From: Maribacter sp. 4G9
GTDB lineage: Bacteria > Bacteroidota > Bacteroidia > Flavobacteriales > Flavobacteriaceae
NCBI RefSeq assembly: GCF_002742265.1
Contig: NZ_MDGL01000168.1
Location: forward strand, 1-64,000
Reading direction: 5' to 3'
DNA length: 64,000 nucleotides
Numbering within the stretch: position 1 is the stretch's first letter; every line of letters starts with the position of its first letter. Below the pieces are notes generated by a model. The model was not told the origin of the DNA. It searched no databases and saw only the letters and a program-made list of their open reading frames with translations. This document shows positions 17,425 through 26,001 of the stretch, piece after piece. Made by a program: the position numbers and the translations under genes.

Positions 17425-17492
17425 CGTTTTAAATTTAGGTTCGGCAAAAGTAAGGATTATCACCGTAACGACCTTTTATTTAGTTCATCAAG

Positions 17493-18008
17493 TCAATCAT
17501 TTTCCTTAAACCAACCGGAATACAGGATATAGGCCTCGGCAATTCTATTAATTTCCCCGGCACTCAATTCCGGACTAATATCCTTGATCTTCTTGGCAGG
17601 CATACCCGCAAAAACACTACCAGAGGGCACATGTGTGCCCTTAGTCACCACGGCCCCCGCGGCAATGATGCTGTTGCCTTCAACAACGCAATCGTCCATT
17701 ACAATGCTTCCCATGCCAATAAGGACGTTATCCTTAATGGTACACCCATGTACAATGGCATTATGGCCTATGGAGACATTATTGCCAATGGTCGTAGGGG
17801 ATTTTTGATACGTACAATGAATGACCGCACCATCCTGGATATTTACCTTGTTTCCAATTTTGATGTAATGTACATCGCCCCTGATGACTGCATTAAACCA
17901 AACACTGCATTGATTCCCTAGAGTGACATCGCCAACAATAGTAGCATTTTCGGCCAAAAAACAATCCTCCCCAATTATTGGATATTTTCCATTCACCTCT
18001 TTGATCAT
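17493..18008 (-). CDS. Gamma-carbonic anhydrase family protein
   Basis: Protein of 171 residues with a left-handed beta helix made of hexapeptide repeats and a C-terminal helix. Three zinc-ligand histidines are in place: one in AVIHCTYQ and two in SIGHNAIVHG. It resembles E. coli YrdA/PaaY; members either hydrate CO2 or have uncertain activity. It follows the response regulator gene by 14 bases, so it may be the third gene of the kinase-regulator transcript. Confidence 0.92.
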   Translation of the reverse strand: MIKEVNGKYPIIGEDCFLAENATIVGDVTLGNQCSVWFNAVIRGDVHYIKIGNKVNIQDGAVIHCTYQKSPTTIGNNVSIGHNAIVHGCTIKDNVLIGMGSIVMDDCVVEGNSIIAAGAVVTKGTHVPSGSVFAGMPAKKIKDISPELSAGEINRIAEAYILYSGWFKEND

Positions 18009-18022
18009 AATCTTCTTTTTAT

Positions 18023-18754
18023 CTAATCAAAATATGACAATAAATCTTTCTTTTTGGAGGCCGAAACCAATAGTTCCTTTCCATTGGACAGTACCACGCT
18101 ACCGCCCTTTCCCTTGCGGTATTTCACCACTTCGTTTACATTGACCAAATAGGACTTGTGGATTCGGGCGAAATGGAACTCCGTCAGGGCATCCTCAAAA
18201 TATTTGAGCGTCTTACTTACCAAGATCTTCTTGTTTTCCAAATAAATTTCCGTATAGTTGTCATCTGCCTTACAATATAGGATTTCTTCCACATTGAGCA
18301 CTTGAAAACCATCCTGTTGGGGTAGGGTCAATTTACCCTGAATACTTTTGGCATTGGTGTTCAAAACCTTTTCCTGTAGATGGTTTTCCTTGGACCGGAC
18401 TTCCATAACATATTCCACGGCCTTTACCAATTCGTCTATGTTTATGGGCTTGGTAAGGTAATACGCCGCATGGTGGTTCAGGGCGTCTTTGGCATAATGG
18501 TCATAGGCCGTTACGAATACGGTTTCAAAATTGCGTTCCGGCAGTTGGTCCAAGAGATCGAAGGCATTGCCAAAAGGCATTTCAACATCCAAAAAAACCA
18601 GGTCCGGATCATTTTTTTCGATCAGTTCCAAACCTTCCTTTATGGAGGGGGCCATACCGACAAGGTCCACATCCGGACAATACTTTTTTATATAATTACT
18701 GAGGATTTCCCTACTATTGGCCTCGTCCTCTACTACAATTGCGTTTAAGGTCAT
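18023..18754 (-). CDS. LytTR-family response regulator
   Basis: Protein of 243 residues: receiver domain (about 1-120) with acidic pair Asp10/Glu11 and phospho-acceptor Asp56 in VFLDVEMP, then a LytTR DNA-binding domain (about 140-240; FARIHKSYLVNVNEVVKYRKG, VLSNGKELLVSASKKK). Its ATG overlaps the TGA of the kinase gene by four bases, so the two are translated together and form a pair. Targets are not readable from this window. Confidence 0.95.
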   Translation of the reverse strand: MTLNAIVVEDEANSREILSNYIKKYCPDVDLVGMAPSIKEGLELIEKNDPDLVFLDVEMPFGNAFDLLDQLPERNFETVFVTAYDHYAKDALNHHAAYYLTKPINIDELVKAVEYVMEVRSKENHLQEKVLNTNAKSIQGKLTLPQQDGFQVLNVEEILYCKADDNYTEIYLENKKILVSKTLKYFEDALTEFHFARIHKSYLVNVNEVVKYRKGKGGSVVLSNGKELLVSASKKKDLLSYFD

Positions 18755-20952
18755 CTATCTTTTTTTAAGGTAAACATTACTTGGGTGCCTTCCCCACTGG
18801 AGGTAAGATTAGAAATAGAAACCGACAAGGTATCCCCATACATATCGTTTAAAATGGCAATGCGCTGCTGTATGTTCCCCATTCCCTTGGATTTTTGTTT
18901 CCGCTGGTTCACCGTTTTCAGTTCGGCCGATTTTTTTCTTCCGATACCGTCATCGGTTACCAGAATTTCCAATTCCCTTTCATTTTTGGCGCTAACCCTA
19001 ACTTCCAAACGCCCCTTTTCTTCCTTGTATCGAAGTCCATGCCAAATCGCATTTTCTATGTAGGGCTGCAATAACATGGGAGGAATCTGAAAGGTGGATA
19101 CATCCAAGTCTTCATCCACCTGTAGTACATAATCGAATTTATCCGGAAAACGGGAATGCTCCAGTTTTATATAAAGTTCCAAGAGCTCCAACTCCTTCGA
19201 CAAAGGAATAAAATCCTCCTCTGAATTCTCCAGTACGGAACGCATCAATTTGGAAAAATCGCTCAAGTACCTGTTCGCACTTCGTTCATCGCTCTTGGAA
19301 ATATAATTGTTTACGGAGTTCAGAGCGTTGAATATAAAATGTGGATTCATCTGTGACCGTAAGGATTTTAGCGCCAACAGATTGTTGGCAAACTTTTGTT
19401 GCTGGTTGCTCCGGTAGAAAAAGAATGCCGCCAAACCCGTTAGAAATAGTCCAAACACCAGGGAATAAATGACCCAGCGCTGCCGTTTGTAACTTTCCTC
19501 CGCCAATTCCTGTTCCGTTAACGCCAATTCATATTTGCTTTGTGACAATTCCCGCTCCTGTTCCAGACCGGCAATCCTGCTCTGAGTAGTAGCGATTTCC
19601 CTGTTGAAACGTGCCGCCCTGGAAATTTCCTGCTCTTTTCTTATGTACAAGGTATCCACCAAGGCCACATAGTCTTGGTACGTATCCAAAGCCCTATTGT
19701 AATCGCCCTTGTATTCATAAACTTCGGATAGTTTTCTTGTGGCATCCTTTTGTACCACTAGGTCATTATCAAAATCTGCCTGAACGATACTTCGCTGTAA
19801 ATAGGGAATGGCTTCTTCGTACTTATCCTGGGCGATATAGGCATTGGCTATCTTGTAGTTTATCCGCTGGCTTGTAATGGTATCGCCCAAATCGCTCGTT
19901 CTCTCCTCTTTGGGCGAGTTAAGCTTGCCCAGCGCCTCGAGGCTATTCTTTCGGATGGCAATTTCCTCCGTATACTCGTTTCGCTTATTGTAAAAATCGG
20001 CCACCTTTTCACGCTCCTGCAACACCCTTTTGGGTTCCATCTTGCTTGCCAGTTCTACCGAGTTCCCGTAGTATACTTCGGCCTCCCTAACTTGGTTGTC
20101 CTGTGCATAGGCATCGGCAATTTTTGAGTTCAAATCGGCCATCTTAGAGGTAATCTGATTTTGTTTGGCCACTTTTAATCCTTCGTTGTAATACTCTAGC
20201 GCCAATGGAATATTTCCGGTTCCTTTCTTGATATCCCCAAAAATCTCATAGAGTTCAACACGTTGGTAGGGCACCATAGTCTTCAGTTTCTCAAGTGGTT
20301 TCAACACTTCCTGCGCAGCATCAAACTCATTGGTAATTTCATACGTACTTGCCAGTAACAAGGACGTGGCTATAGTTTTATTGGCCTTTAAAGCGTCCTC
20401 AAAGTTATCGATGGCCAAGTCATATTGTTTATGATGCAGATAAATTTCACCCAGCTTGGTCAGGGATTTTGCCAGTTGGTCCTTATCGCCGTCTGGCCCC
20501 AAAACCTCCATACTTTGGGCCACAAAGTCAATACTTCTGGCAATATCGTTTTTTTTGTAAAACTCCGCAGAATCCAAAAGTGACTGGTTATTCAAAACCC
20601 TATTTCTGGAAACCGAAGCGTTATTCAAGGTATTCTCACGCTTATTTTCCTCAATTACTTGTAATTTGATATCATCCCTACTGGTTACTTTATGTCTTAC
20701 GGTCTCAAAACTTGGATGTTCCAGGATCAGGTCCTCACCAAGGGAAACCGAAATCCTGAACTCGCCCAGACCATTGGTATAGGTTAACTGTCCGGTGCCC
20801 GTTGAAACTGTAACACCCTGAATTGGCGAATGGGAAGTTTGGGATTCTACCAGGCCCTTGAGCACAAACTTTGGGCCACCATTGGTCTGGGCAAACCCTA
20901 AAGAGCTCACGAGAAGAACTAATACTATACTATGTAATAAGGATACCCGCAT
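18751..20952 (-). CDS. LytS-type sensor histidine kinase with periplasmic CarboxypepD_reg and TPR domains
   Basis: Protein of 733 residues from ATG at 20952 (a TTG one codon upstream is possible). It has a signal peptide, a carboxypeptidase-regulatory-like beta domain (about 30-100; VESQTSHSPIQGVTVSTG), TPR repeats (about 125-430), a coiled coil, one membrane helix (about 494-513), a His_kinase domain with phospho-acceptor His538 in QMNPHFIFNALNS and a HATPase domain (ENAIWHGLRY, DDGIGRK, GMGNIQQRI). The TPR/beta part is expected to be periplasmic and to sense through protein contact. It is the partner of the LytTR regulator that overlaps its stop codon. The ligand is unknown. Confidence 0.92.
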   Translation of the reverse strand: MRVSLLHSIVLVLLVSSLGFAQTNGGPKFVLKGLVESQTSHSPIQGVTVSTGTGQLTYTNGLGEFRISVSLGEDLILEHPSFETVRHKVTSRDDIKLQVIEENKRENTLNNASVSRNRVLNNQSLLDSAEFYKKNDIARSIDFVAQSMEVLGPDGDKDQLAKSLTKLGEIYLHHKQYDLAIDNFEDALKANKTIATSLLLASTYEITNEFDAAQEVLKPLEKLKTMVPYQRVELYEIFGDIKKGTGNIPLALEYYNEGLKVAKQNQITSKMADLNSKIADAYAQDNQVREAEVYYGNSVELASKMEPKRVLQEREKVADFYNKRNEYTEEIAIRKNSLEALGKLNSPKEERTSDLGDTITSQRINYKIANAYIAQDKYEEAIPYLQRSIVQADFDNDLVVQKDATRKLSEVYEYKGDYNRALDTYQDYVALVDTLYIRKEQEISRAARFNREIATTQSRIAGLEQERELSQSKYELALTEQELAEESYKRQRWVIYSLVFGLFLTGLAAFFFYRSNQQQKFANNLLALKSLRSQMNPHFIFNALNSVNNYISKSDERSANRYLSDFSKLMRSVLENSEEDFIPLSKELELLELYIKLEHSRFPDKFDYVLQVDEDLDVSTFQIPPMLLQPYIENAIWHGLRYKEEKGRLEVRVSAKNERELEILVTDDGIGRKKSAELKTVNQRKQKSKGMGNIQQRIAILNDMYGDTLSVSISNLTSSGEGTQVMFTLKKDR

Positions 20953-21260
20953 CAATTATTCGCTTATGCAAAGAATGTAAACTTAGCGGATTTACATCAT
21001 ACTAAAAAATGCCATTTACAGGTACTAATGGGATTTTAGGGCCAATATATCGGCTTTGCTAAAGGAAAGGTATCGTTGACTGGCCCAAACGACCTCTTCC
21101 CTCAAAACAACTTTAATTCCAAAAAGTTTCATCATAGGTTTACGGCATAATCAAATCAATATAACGATGAAACCCTCATCGAGGGATTTGTTATGGTAAG
21201 TTAAATACCCTTACTAAAAGAAATGTTTAAAAATCAAGCTTTCAATTTAATTTAAAACGT
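20953..21260. other. Divergent intergenic region between kinase and vWA genes
   Basis: This 308-base stretch holds a possible 36-residue minus-strand frame (21025-21135) and a short CCCTC-ATC-GAGGG hairpin at 21173-21185 on the vWA side. No clear TTTG-N20-TAnnTTTG promoter was found. Confidence 0.4.
21025..21135 (-). CDS. Possible small ORF upstream of the sensor kinase
   Basis: A 36-codon frame (start ATG-ATG, beginning MMKLFGIKVVLREE and ending ADILALKSH) stops 72 bases before the kinase start on the same strand. The residue mix is protein-like, but there is no family match and no clear ribosome-binding site. It could be a leader peptide, a gene remnant or chance. Confidence 0.2.
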   Translation of the reverse strand: MMKLFGIKVVLREEVVWASQRYLSFSKADILALKSH

Positions 21261-22436
21261 ATGAAAAAAATTCAAAAAGTATTGGCTATAGGTTTCATGG
21301 CAATAAGTATAACATTTGGCTATGGATGTGAAAATGAACCAAAAAATGGAAAACAAATCCTATTGGCACATAGGGTTGAATCTATCAAAAAACCGAATAA
21401 GAGGACGGTCAAGATCGCATTGTTATTGGATACGAGCAATAGTATGGATGGATTGATCAATCAGGCAAAATCCCAATTATGGGACATCGTCAATGAATTC
21501 ACAAGGGCCAAATGCGGAAATGAAACGAGACCCGATCTTCAAATCGCCTTGTACCAATATGGCAATGACAATCTTTCCTACAGTGAGGGCTATATTCAAC
21601 AAGTCCTGAATTTTAGTAGTGACCTTGACGAAATTTCTGAAAAACTTTTTTCATTGACCACCAACGGGGGCGAGGAATATTGTGGTGAGGTTATCCAAAC
21701 TTCCCTAAGACAATTGGAATGGGGCAAAGACCCAGACAATCTGCGCATGATTTTTATCGCAGGCAACGAACCTTTTACGCAAGGCAGATTAAACTACAAA
21801 GATGCCGTCACCAACGCAAAGGAAAACGATGTCGTTGTAAACACCATATTTTGTGGCAATTATGAACAAGGTATTGAAACGGAATGGAAAAGAGGTGCCC
21901 AACTCACCGGTGGTGAATATATGGCCATAGACCACAATAGGGAAATAGTCCATATCACTACACCTTACGATGATATCATCATTCAATTGAATTCAAAGCT
22001 GAACAAAACCTATATATCTTATGGGGCTATGGCAAGCGAATATGAGGAAAACCAGGCTTCGCAAGATGAAAATGCCATGAGTATAGGATATGGCGTGGCC
22101 ATAAAACGAGCCGTAAGTAAAAGCTCCCGACTCTACAATAACAAATCTTGGGATTTGGTCGATGCTTCGGCAGATGATGATTTTAGTTTGGAAAAAGTAG
22201 AGAAAGAAAGTCTGCCGGAAGAACTAAAAGGAAAATCAAACGAAGAAATAGAAAAATACATTGATAATAAACGTATGGAAAGGGAACGTATTCAGGCTGA
22301 AATCGCTGAAATAAATAAGAAACGGGAAATCTACATTGCCCAAAACCAGAAAGAAAACACCCAGGGCGAACTGGAAAGTGCGATGCTGAACGCCATAAAA
22401 AAACAAGCCGCCCAAAAGAAGTATCGTTGGGATTAA
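21261..22436 (+). CDS. von Willebrand factor type A domain protein, probably exported
   Basis: Protein of 391 residues. The N-terminus is a signal sequence (about 1-22) with Cys23 after ITFGYG, which may be a lipoprotein site although the lipobox is not canonical. A vWA domain (about 48-240) has a complete MIDAS start, Asp57-x-Ser59-x-Ser61 (LLLDTSNSMDG), and later TTNGGEEYCGE and FIAGNEPFTQG. The C-terminal third is charged and probably coiled coil (LKGKSNEEIEKYIDNKRMER). vWA domains bind a metal ion and a protein partner; the partner is unknown. The gene stands alone and ends in a strong terminator. Confidence 0.88.
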   Translation: MKKIQKVLAIGFMAISITFGYGCENEPKNGKQILLAHRVESIKKPNKRTVKIALLLDTSNSMDGLINQAKSQLWDIVNEFTRAKCGNETRPDLQIALYQYGNDNLSYSEGYIQQVLNFSSDLDEISEKLFSLTTNGGEEYCGEVIQTSLRQLEWGKDPDNLRMIFIAGNEPFTQGRLNYKDAVTNAKENDVVVNTIFCGNYEQGIETEWKRGAQLTGGEYMAIDHNREIVHITTPYDDIIIQLNSKLNKTYISYGAMASEYEENQASQDENAMSIGYGVAIKRAVSKSSRLYNNKSWDLVDASADDDFSLEKVEKESLPEELKGKSNEEIEKYIDNKRMERERIQAEIAEINKKREIYIAQNQKENTQGELESAMLNAIKKQAAQKKYRWD

Positions 22437-22460
22437 TTAAACCCTTACATAACTGAAAAC

Positions 22461-22490
22461 GGGCCTTTTACTTACTTGAAAGGCCCTTTT
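22461..22490 (+). terminator. Rho-independent terminator after the vWA gene
   Basis: GGGCCTTT (22461-22468) pairs with AAAGGCCC (22479-22486) around a 10-base loop and is followed by a T run. It lies between two convergent genes, and the minus-strand flank also has T residues, so it probably serves both. Confidence 0.8.
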
Positions 22491-23518
22491 TAGTTCGCTG
22501 CGGGACAATAGCAATCATATCTTTTTTCTGGTTTACAGAAATCGAAGCCTAGGGTTATTTGGTGAAACCCTCCGTTGTCAAAACGTATATCACCCATTTG
22601 GTATGAATAATTATAGGAGATCATGAATTGCTTGAAATTTGCCCCTACAATTGGCGTAATCAATTGAAGGCGTTGTTCCCCAAAACTTGTTGCCGTTTGG
22701 AACTGTGCCCCATCAAAACTCCTTCTATAGGAAACACCACCCCAAATGCGACCAAAATCCACATCCTTATATAGCTTCGCATTAATGTCCACGGTCTTTT
22801 CCTTGGTGAAATCCGTCAATTGAAAAAGTACGGAAGGCTCAAATTGCCAATCGCTTCTACCAAATACATATCCAGCCGAAATGAGATACCTTCTTAGGTT
22901 GTCTACCCTAGGAACTGTAAGGTTATCCGGGTCATCGTTTCTATTGATCCGATATAGGTTCCTTCTAGTCGAAAGTGCATTTAAAACGGCAAAATGCGTA
23001 TAAAATTCCTGATAGGCATAGGACATTCCAAAGTCCACATTAAAATAGGTCTCATTTAGCTTGATTCCCGAAATAGCAGGGTCAAAAGCCACGGAACGAA
23101 ACTCCGTTTCATCCAAACTACTTTGAAGGACCGTAGCACTAAGTCCAAAAGACAGTTGGTTCAATACCCGCACATCGTCACCACCCATACGTAAATGATG
23201 GGCATAAGTTCCTTTAAAACCAGTCTGCGAATGATATCCGTTGGCATCGTTAAAAATAATGGCCCCTACTCCGCTGGGAGAGTCTCCCAACCTAAAATTC
23301 CCGTTGACCGTCTGTAAGTTTGGGGCGTCTTCCACATCAAACCACTGCTGTCTCGCAGTTGCCCTAATTTGACCACACTCTGTAAAACCCGCCATGGATG
23401 GAAATACCAGATAGTAGTTATCCGCTAAATAATCAAAATATACAGGTATTCCCTCTTGTGCTTTGGCTTTTAAACCAAAAAATAGAAGGAAGGACAATAG
23501 AAACAGCTTACATCTCAT
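22490..23518 (-). CDS. PorP/SprF-family T9SS outer-membrane protein (stand-alone)
   Basis: Protein of 342 residues from ATG at 23518, which puts the signal peptide (about 1-21, LKAKAQ) at the N-terminus; an upstream extension of 22 codons is less likely. PorP/SprF pattern: NYYLVFPSMAGFTECGQIRATARQQWFDVEDAPN, then beta-strand repeats and the family-like end MISYNYSYQMGDI. Unlike the 10.9-kb copy it has no adhesin or OmpA neighbour. It ends with Cys-rich KRYDCYCPAAN. A TATATTTG box (23552-23559, minus strand) could be its -7 element. It may serve another secreted protein coded elsewhere. Confidence 0.85.
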   Translation of the reverse strand: MRCKLFLLSFLLFFGLKAKAQEGIPVYFDYLADNYYLVFPSMAGFTECGQIRATARQQWFDVEDAPNLQTVNGNFRLGDSPSGVGAIIFNDANGYHSQTGFKGTYAHHLRMGGDDVRVLNQLSFGLSATVLQSSLDETEFRSVAFDPAISGIKLNETYFNVDFGMSYAYQEFYTHFAVLNALSTRRNLYRINRNDDPDNLTVPRVDNLRRYLISAGYVFGRSDWQFEPSVLFQLTDFTKEKTVDINAKLYKDVDFGRIWGGVSYRRSFDGAQFQTATSFGEQRLQLITPIVGANFKQFMISYNYSYQMGDIRFDNGGFHQITLGFDFCKPEKRYDCYCPAAN

Positions 23519-23616
23519 GTCAAGAATTTGGGGTAAAAGTGCACATAACACCAAATATAAAGGATAACGGTGCAAACAGTACATTATTATGTAGGGACAA
23601 ACTTAGAATTCCTTTG

Positions 23617-23624
23617 TATTTTTG
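23617..23624 (+). promoter_or_regulatory. Candidate -7 element of the nfu gene
   Basis: TATTTTTG matches the Bacteroidota -7 consensus TAnnTTTG, 17 bases before the ATG. No good -33 TTTG is found at the proper distance, so this is a weak call. Confidence 0.35.
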
Positions 23625-23641
23625 AAAAAAATTGAAACCAA

Positions 23642-24550
23642 ATGAAGGAGTATAATATCACCGTTGTAAAAACAAAGAACCCGGCCATTTTGAAGTTTGA
23701 ATCCAACCATATGTTGGTTAAGCGGAAAAACTATGAATTCAAAAATATAGATGAGGCCAAGAACTCGCCCCTCGCACAACAGCTTTTTTATCTGCCTTTC
23801 ATTAAAACAGTCTACATATCAGGGAATTTCATAGGATTGGAACGGTATGATATTGTTGATTGGGAGGACGTAAAGGACGAAGTGGCACAGCAGTTGGTGG
23901 AATATCTAAATGCAGGGGAACCGGTAGTCATGGAAGAGGACACGGACAAACCTATTGCCGTAACGGTATATGCGGAGGTTACGCCCAACCCCGCCACTAT
24001 GAAATTTGTGGCAAGCAAAAAGATTGTGGGATCCATGTTCGAATTTAAGAATATCGATGAAGCCAAAGACTCCCCTTTGGCCACTCAGTTGTTTCAATTT
24101 CCCTTCGTGAAACAAGTCTTTATCGATGACAACTATGTATCCGTGACCAAGTACGAAGTAGCCGAATGGGAAGACATTACCTTAGAGCTGAGGGAACTTA
24201 TCAGAAACTTTATCGCCAATGGTAACGATGTGGTTACCGCACAGGCCGAACCTATAAAAGGAACACAATCAAATGCGTCGTCCAAACAGGTTACTCCAGA
24301 AAACTTGGATGATACCTCTTTGGAAATCATCGATATTTTGGAAGAATATGTAAAGCCTGCAGTTGCCAGTGACGGTGGTAATATTTTGTTCAAGTCCTAC
24401 GAACCCGATAGCCGCACAGTAAACGTTATTCTTCAAGGTGCCTGTAGTGGATGCCCTTCGTCAACATTTACCCTGAAAAATGGAATCGAAACCATGTTAA
24501 AAAATATGATGGGTGACCGAGTAAACGAAGTTGTTGCCTTAAACGGATAA
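23642..24550 (+). CDS. NifU/Nfu-type Fe-S cluster carrier with duplicated N-terminal domain
   Basis: Protein of 302 residues. Two copies of the Nfu N-terminal domain lie in tandem (about 1-95 and 103-195); both carry the same run of motifs (NPAxxKFxxN/S, FEFKNIDEAKxSPLAxQLF, PFxKxVxI). The C-terminal NifU domain (about 220-300) has the Fe-S binding pair Cys268 and Cys271 in GACSGCPSS. The protein should carry Fe-S clusters to target enzymes, such as the respiratory and SAM proteins of this cell. Usual Nfu proteins have one N-terminal domain. The dodecin gene follows 72 bases later. Confidence 0.93.
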   Translation: MKEYNITVVKTKNPAILKFESNHMLVKRKNYEFKNIDEAKNSPLAQQLFYLPFIKTVYISGNFIGLERYDIVDWEDVKDEVAQQLVEYLNAGEPVVMEEDTDKPIAVTVYAEVTPNPATMKFVASKKIVGSMFEFKNIDEAKDSPLATQLFQFPFVKQVFIDDNYVSVTKYEVAEWEDITLELRELIRNFIANGNDVVTAQAEPIKGTQSNASSKQVTPENLDDTSLEIIDILEEYVKPAVASDGGNILFKSYEPDSRTVNVILQGACSGCPSSTFTLKNGIETMLKNMMGDRVNEVVALNG

Positions 24551-24555
24551 AAAAC

Positions 24556-24576
24556 AGACCTAACGGTGGTCTTTCT
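24556..24576 (+). terminator. Weak terminator after nfu
   Basis: AGACC (24556-24560) pairs with GGTCT (24568-24572), followed by a short TT-rich stretch. The stem is only five base pairs, so termination may be partial. Confidence 0.35.
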
Positions 24577-24622
24577 ACCTTAGATTCCTTAACTTTAAGG
24601 GAACATAAAAAAAACACTAATT

Positions 24623-24823
24623 ATGGCAGTTTTAAAAGTAATAGAAGTATTGGCCAATTCCGATAAAAGTTGGGAAGATGCCGCAAAAAATGCAGTTGCA
24701 CAAGCTGCAAAATCAGTAAAGAACATTCGTTCGGTGTATATCAACGAACAAAGTGCCACCGTAGAAGACGGTCAAATGGTAAACTATCGTGTAAATGTGA
24801 AGATTACCTTCGAAGTACAGTAA
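24623..24823 (+). CDS. Dodecin family flavin-binding protein
   Basis: Protein of 66 residues, the normal dodecin length. It has the pattern VLKVIEVLANSDKSWEDAAKNAV, then AKSVKNIRSVYINEQSATVEDG and a final VNVKITFEVQ strand. Dodecins form a 12-mer that stores and buffers flavin in the cytoplasm. A TAACTTTA -7-like box lies at 24590-24597. A strong terminator follows. Confidence 0.92.
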   Translation: MAVLKVIEVLANSDKSWEDAAKNAVAQAAKSVKNIRSVYINEQSATVEDGQMVNYRVNVKITFEVQ

Positions 24824-24847
24824 TTTTTACATGTAAATCAGAAATAT

Positions 24848-24872
24848 AAAGCGCCCTTGTGGCGCTTTTTTT
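24848..24872 (+). terminator. Rho-independent terminator after the dodecin gene
   Basis: AAAGCGCC (24848-24855) pairs with GGCGCTTT (24861-24868) around a CTTGT loop, followed by T residues. Confidence 0.85.
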
Positions 24873-24996
24873 ATGGGATTCCTTATAAAACCGACGCCAA
24901 ACAGTAATAAAAATCGAAATAAGCTAATTCTTAGCCTACCTAGCACCAACTTATCACCATATCATTTTATTAACAAAGCGGTATATCGACAGGCCA

Positions 24997-25026
24997 TTTG
25001 ACTCAAAAAAAACAAACTTTGACTCA
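24997..25026 (+). repeat. Direct repeat TTTGACTCA, two copies 21 bp apart
   Basis: TTTGACTCA occurs at 24997-25005 and 25018-25026. The 21-base period is two helical turns, so both copies face the same side of the DNA, as expected of tandem activator or regulator sites. It lies 100 bases before the mscS ATG. Function is inference. Confidence 0.5.
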
Positions 25027-25125
25027 TCCATGTTCAATGGGTGTTCCTTAACATTAGTTTAAATAAATAAACTTGATTTACACTATTTATTTCTATATGT
25101 TGGCCAACAAAAGCATAAACGGACT

Positions 25126-25959
25126 ATGGAACAATTCACCAATTATCAGGAACATATAGATAACGCCATAAAATGGTTTTGGGAGGCATTGCCAAATTTG
25201 GTGGCCGCCATAATTTTATTATTTTTGGGAATCTATATAATCAGGTTTATCAACAAAATGATTCGGAAATTCTTTTCCAAAAAGGACTACGATGAATCTC
25301 TGGAATCCTTCTTGCAAAGCCTGATTTCTATTTCCCTTAAAATACTCCTCTTCGTACTTGTTATAACCCAATTGGGCGTACAATCCTCTTCCCTTGTAGC
25401 CATAATCGGTGCAGCCGGTTTGGCCATTGGTTTGGCTTTACAGGGGTCACTGGCAAATTTTGCAGGTGGAGTTTTAATTTTACTCTTTAAACCATTTAAG
25501 GTGGGAGATTGGATATCCGCACAAGGGGTGGATGGATCGGTGAAAGAAATTTCGATTTTCACAACCAAACTAAAGACCTTTGGAAACCAAATTGCCATTA
25601 TACCCAATGGACAGTTGTCCAACAACAATATAATAAACTACAATGCCGAAGACACTCGAAGGGATAAAATTGATGTGGGTATTGGGTATGGTTCCAATAT
25701 TAAAAAGGCGAAGGATATCCTATTGGGCATATGCGTGGAAAATGAAAACATACTAAAAGACCCCATCCCGGAAGTCTATGTTGGGGAATTGGCAGACAGC
25801 TCCGTAAATCTTACGTTACGTTTTTGGGCCAATAACGAGGTTTTTTGGAAAGCACATTTCCATGTGATGGAAGAAATAAAGTATAGGTTCGATGCGGAAG
25901 GTATAGAAATACCATTCCCGCAAAGGGTTATTCACCAAGAACTTCTAGAAAGCAAGTAG
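25126..25959 (+). CDS. mscS: Small-conductance mechanosensitive channel (MscS family)
   Basis: Protein of 277 residues, close to E. coli MscS (286). It has three N-terminal membrane helices (about 20-45, 65-85, 90-125), the glycine/alanine-rich pore helix (IGAAGLAIGLALQGSLANFAGG), the beta domain (FKVGDWISAQGVDGSVKEI, TKLKTFGNQIAIIPNGQLSNN) and the C-terminal alpha/beta part ending near FPQRVIHQ. It should open on membrane tension to release solutes after osmotic downshift. It is a single gene with its own terminator. Confidence 0.95.
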   Translation: MEQFTNYQEHIDNAIKWFWEALPNLVAAIILLFLGIYIIRFINKMIRKFFSKKDYDESLESFLQSLISISLKILLFVLVITQLGVQSSSLVAIIGAAGLAIGLALQGSLANFAGGVLILLFKPFKVGDWISAQGVDGSVKEISIFTTKLKTFGNQIAIIPNGQLSNNNIINYNAEDTRRDKIDVGIGYGSNIKKAKDILLGICVENENILKDPIPEVYVGELADSSVNLTLRFWANNEVFWKAHFHVMEEIKYRFDAEGIEIPFPQRVIHQELLESK

Positions 25960-25968
25960 CATCTAAAG

Positions 25969-25997
25969 GACCTTGCACTTATGCAAGGTCTAATTTT
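25969..25997 (+). terminator. Rho-independent terminator after mscS
   Basis: GACCTTGCA (25969-25977) pairs with TGCAAGGTC (25982-25990) around a 4-base loop, followed by TAATTTT. Confidence 0.8.
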
Positions 25998-26001
25998 GAT
26001 T

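Larger units (their letters stand above)
24824..25125. other. Intergenic region before mscS
   Basis: This 302-base stretch contains the dodecin terminator at its left end and a perfect 9-bp direct repeat (TTTGACTCA) about 100 bases before mscS. No further gene is seen; it is AT rich. Confidence 0.5.
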
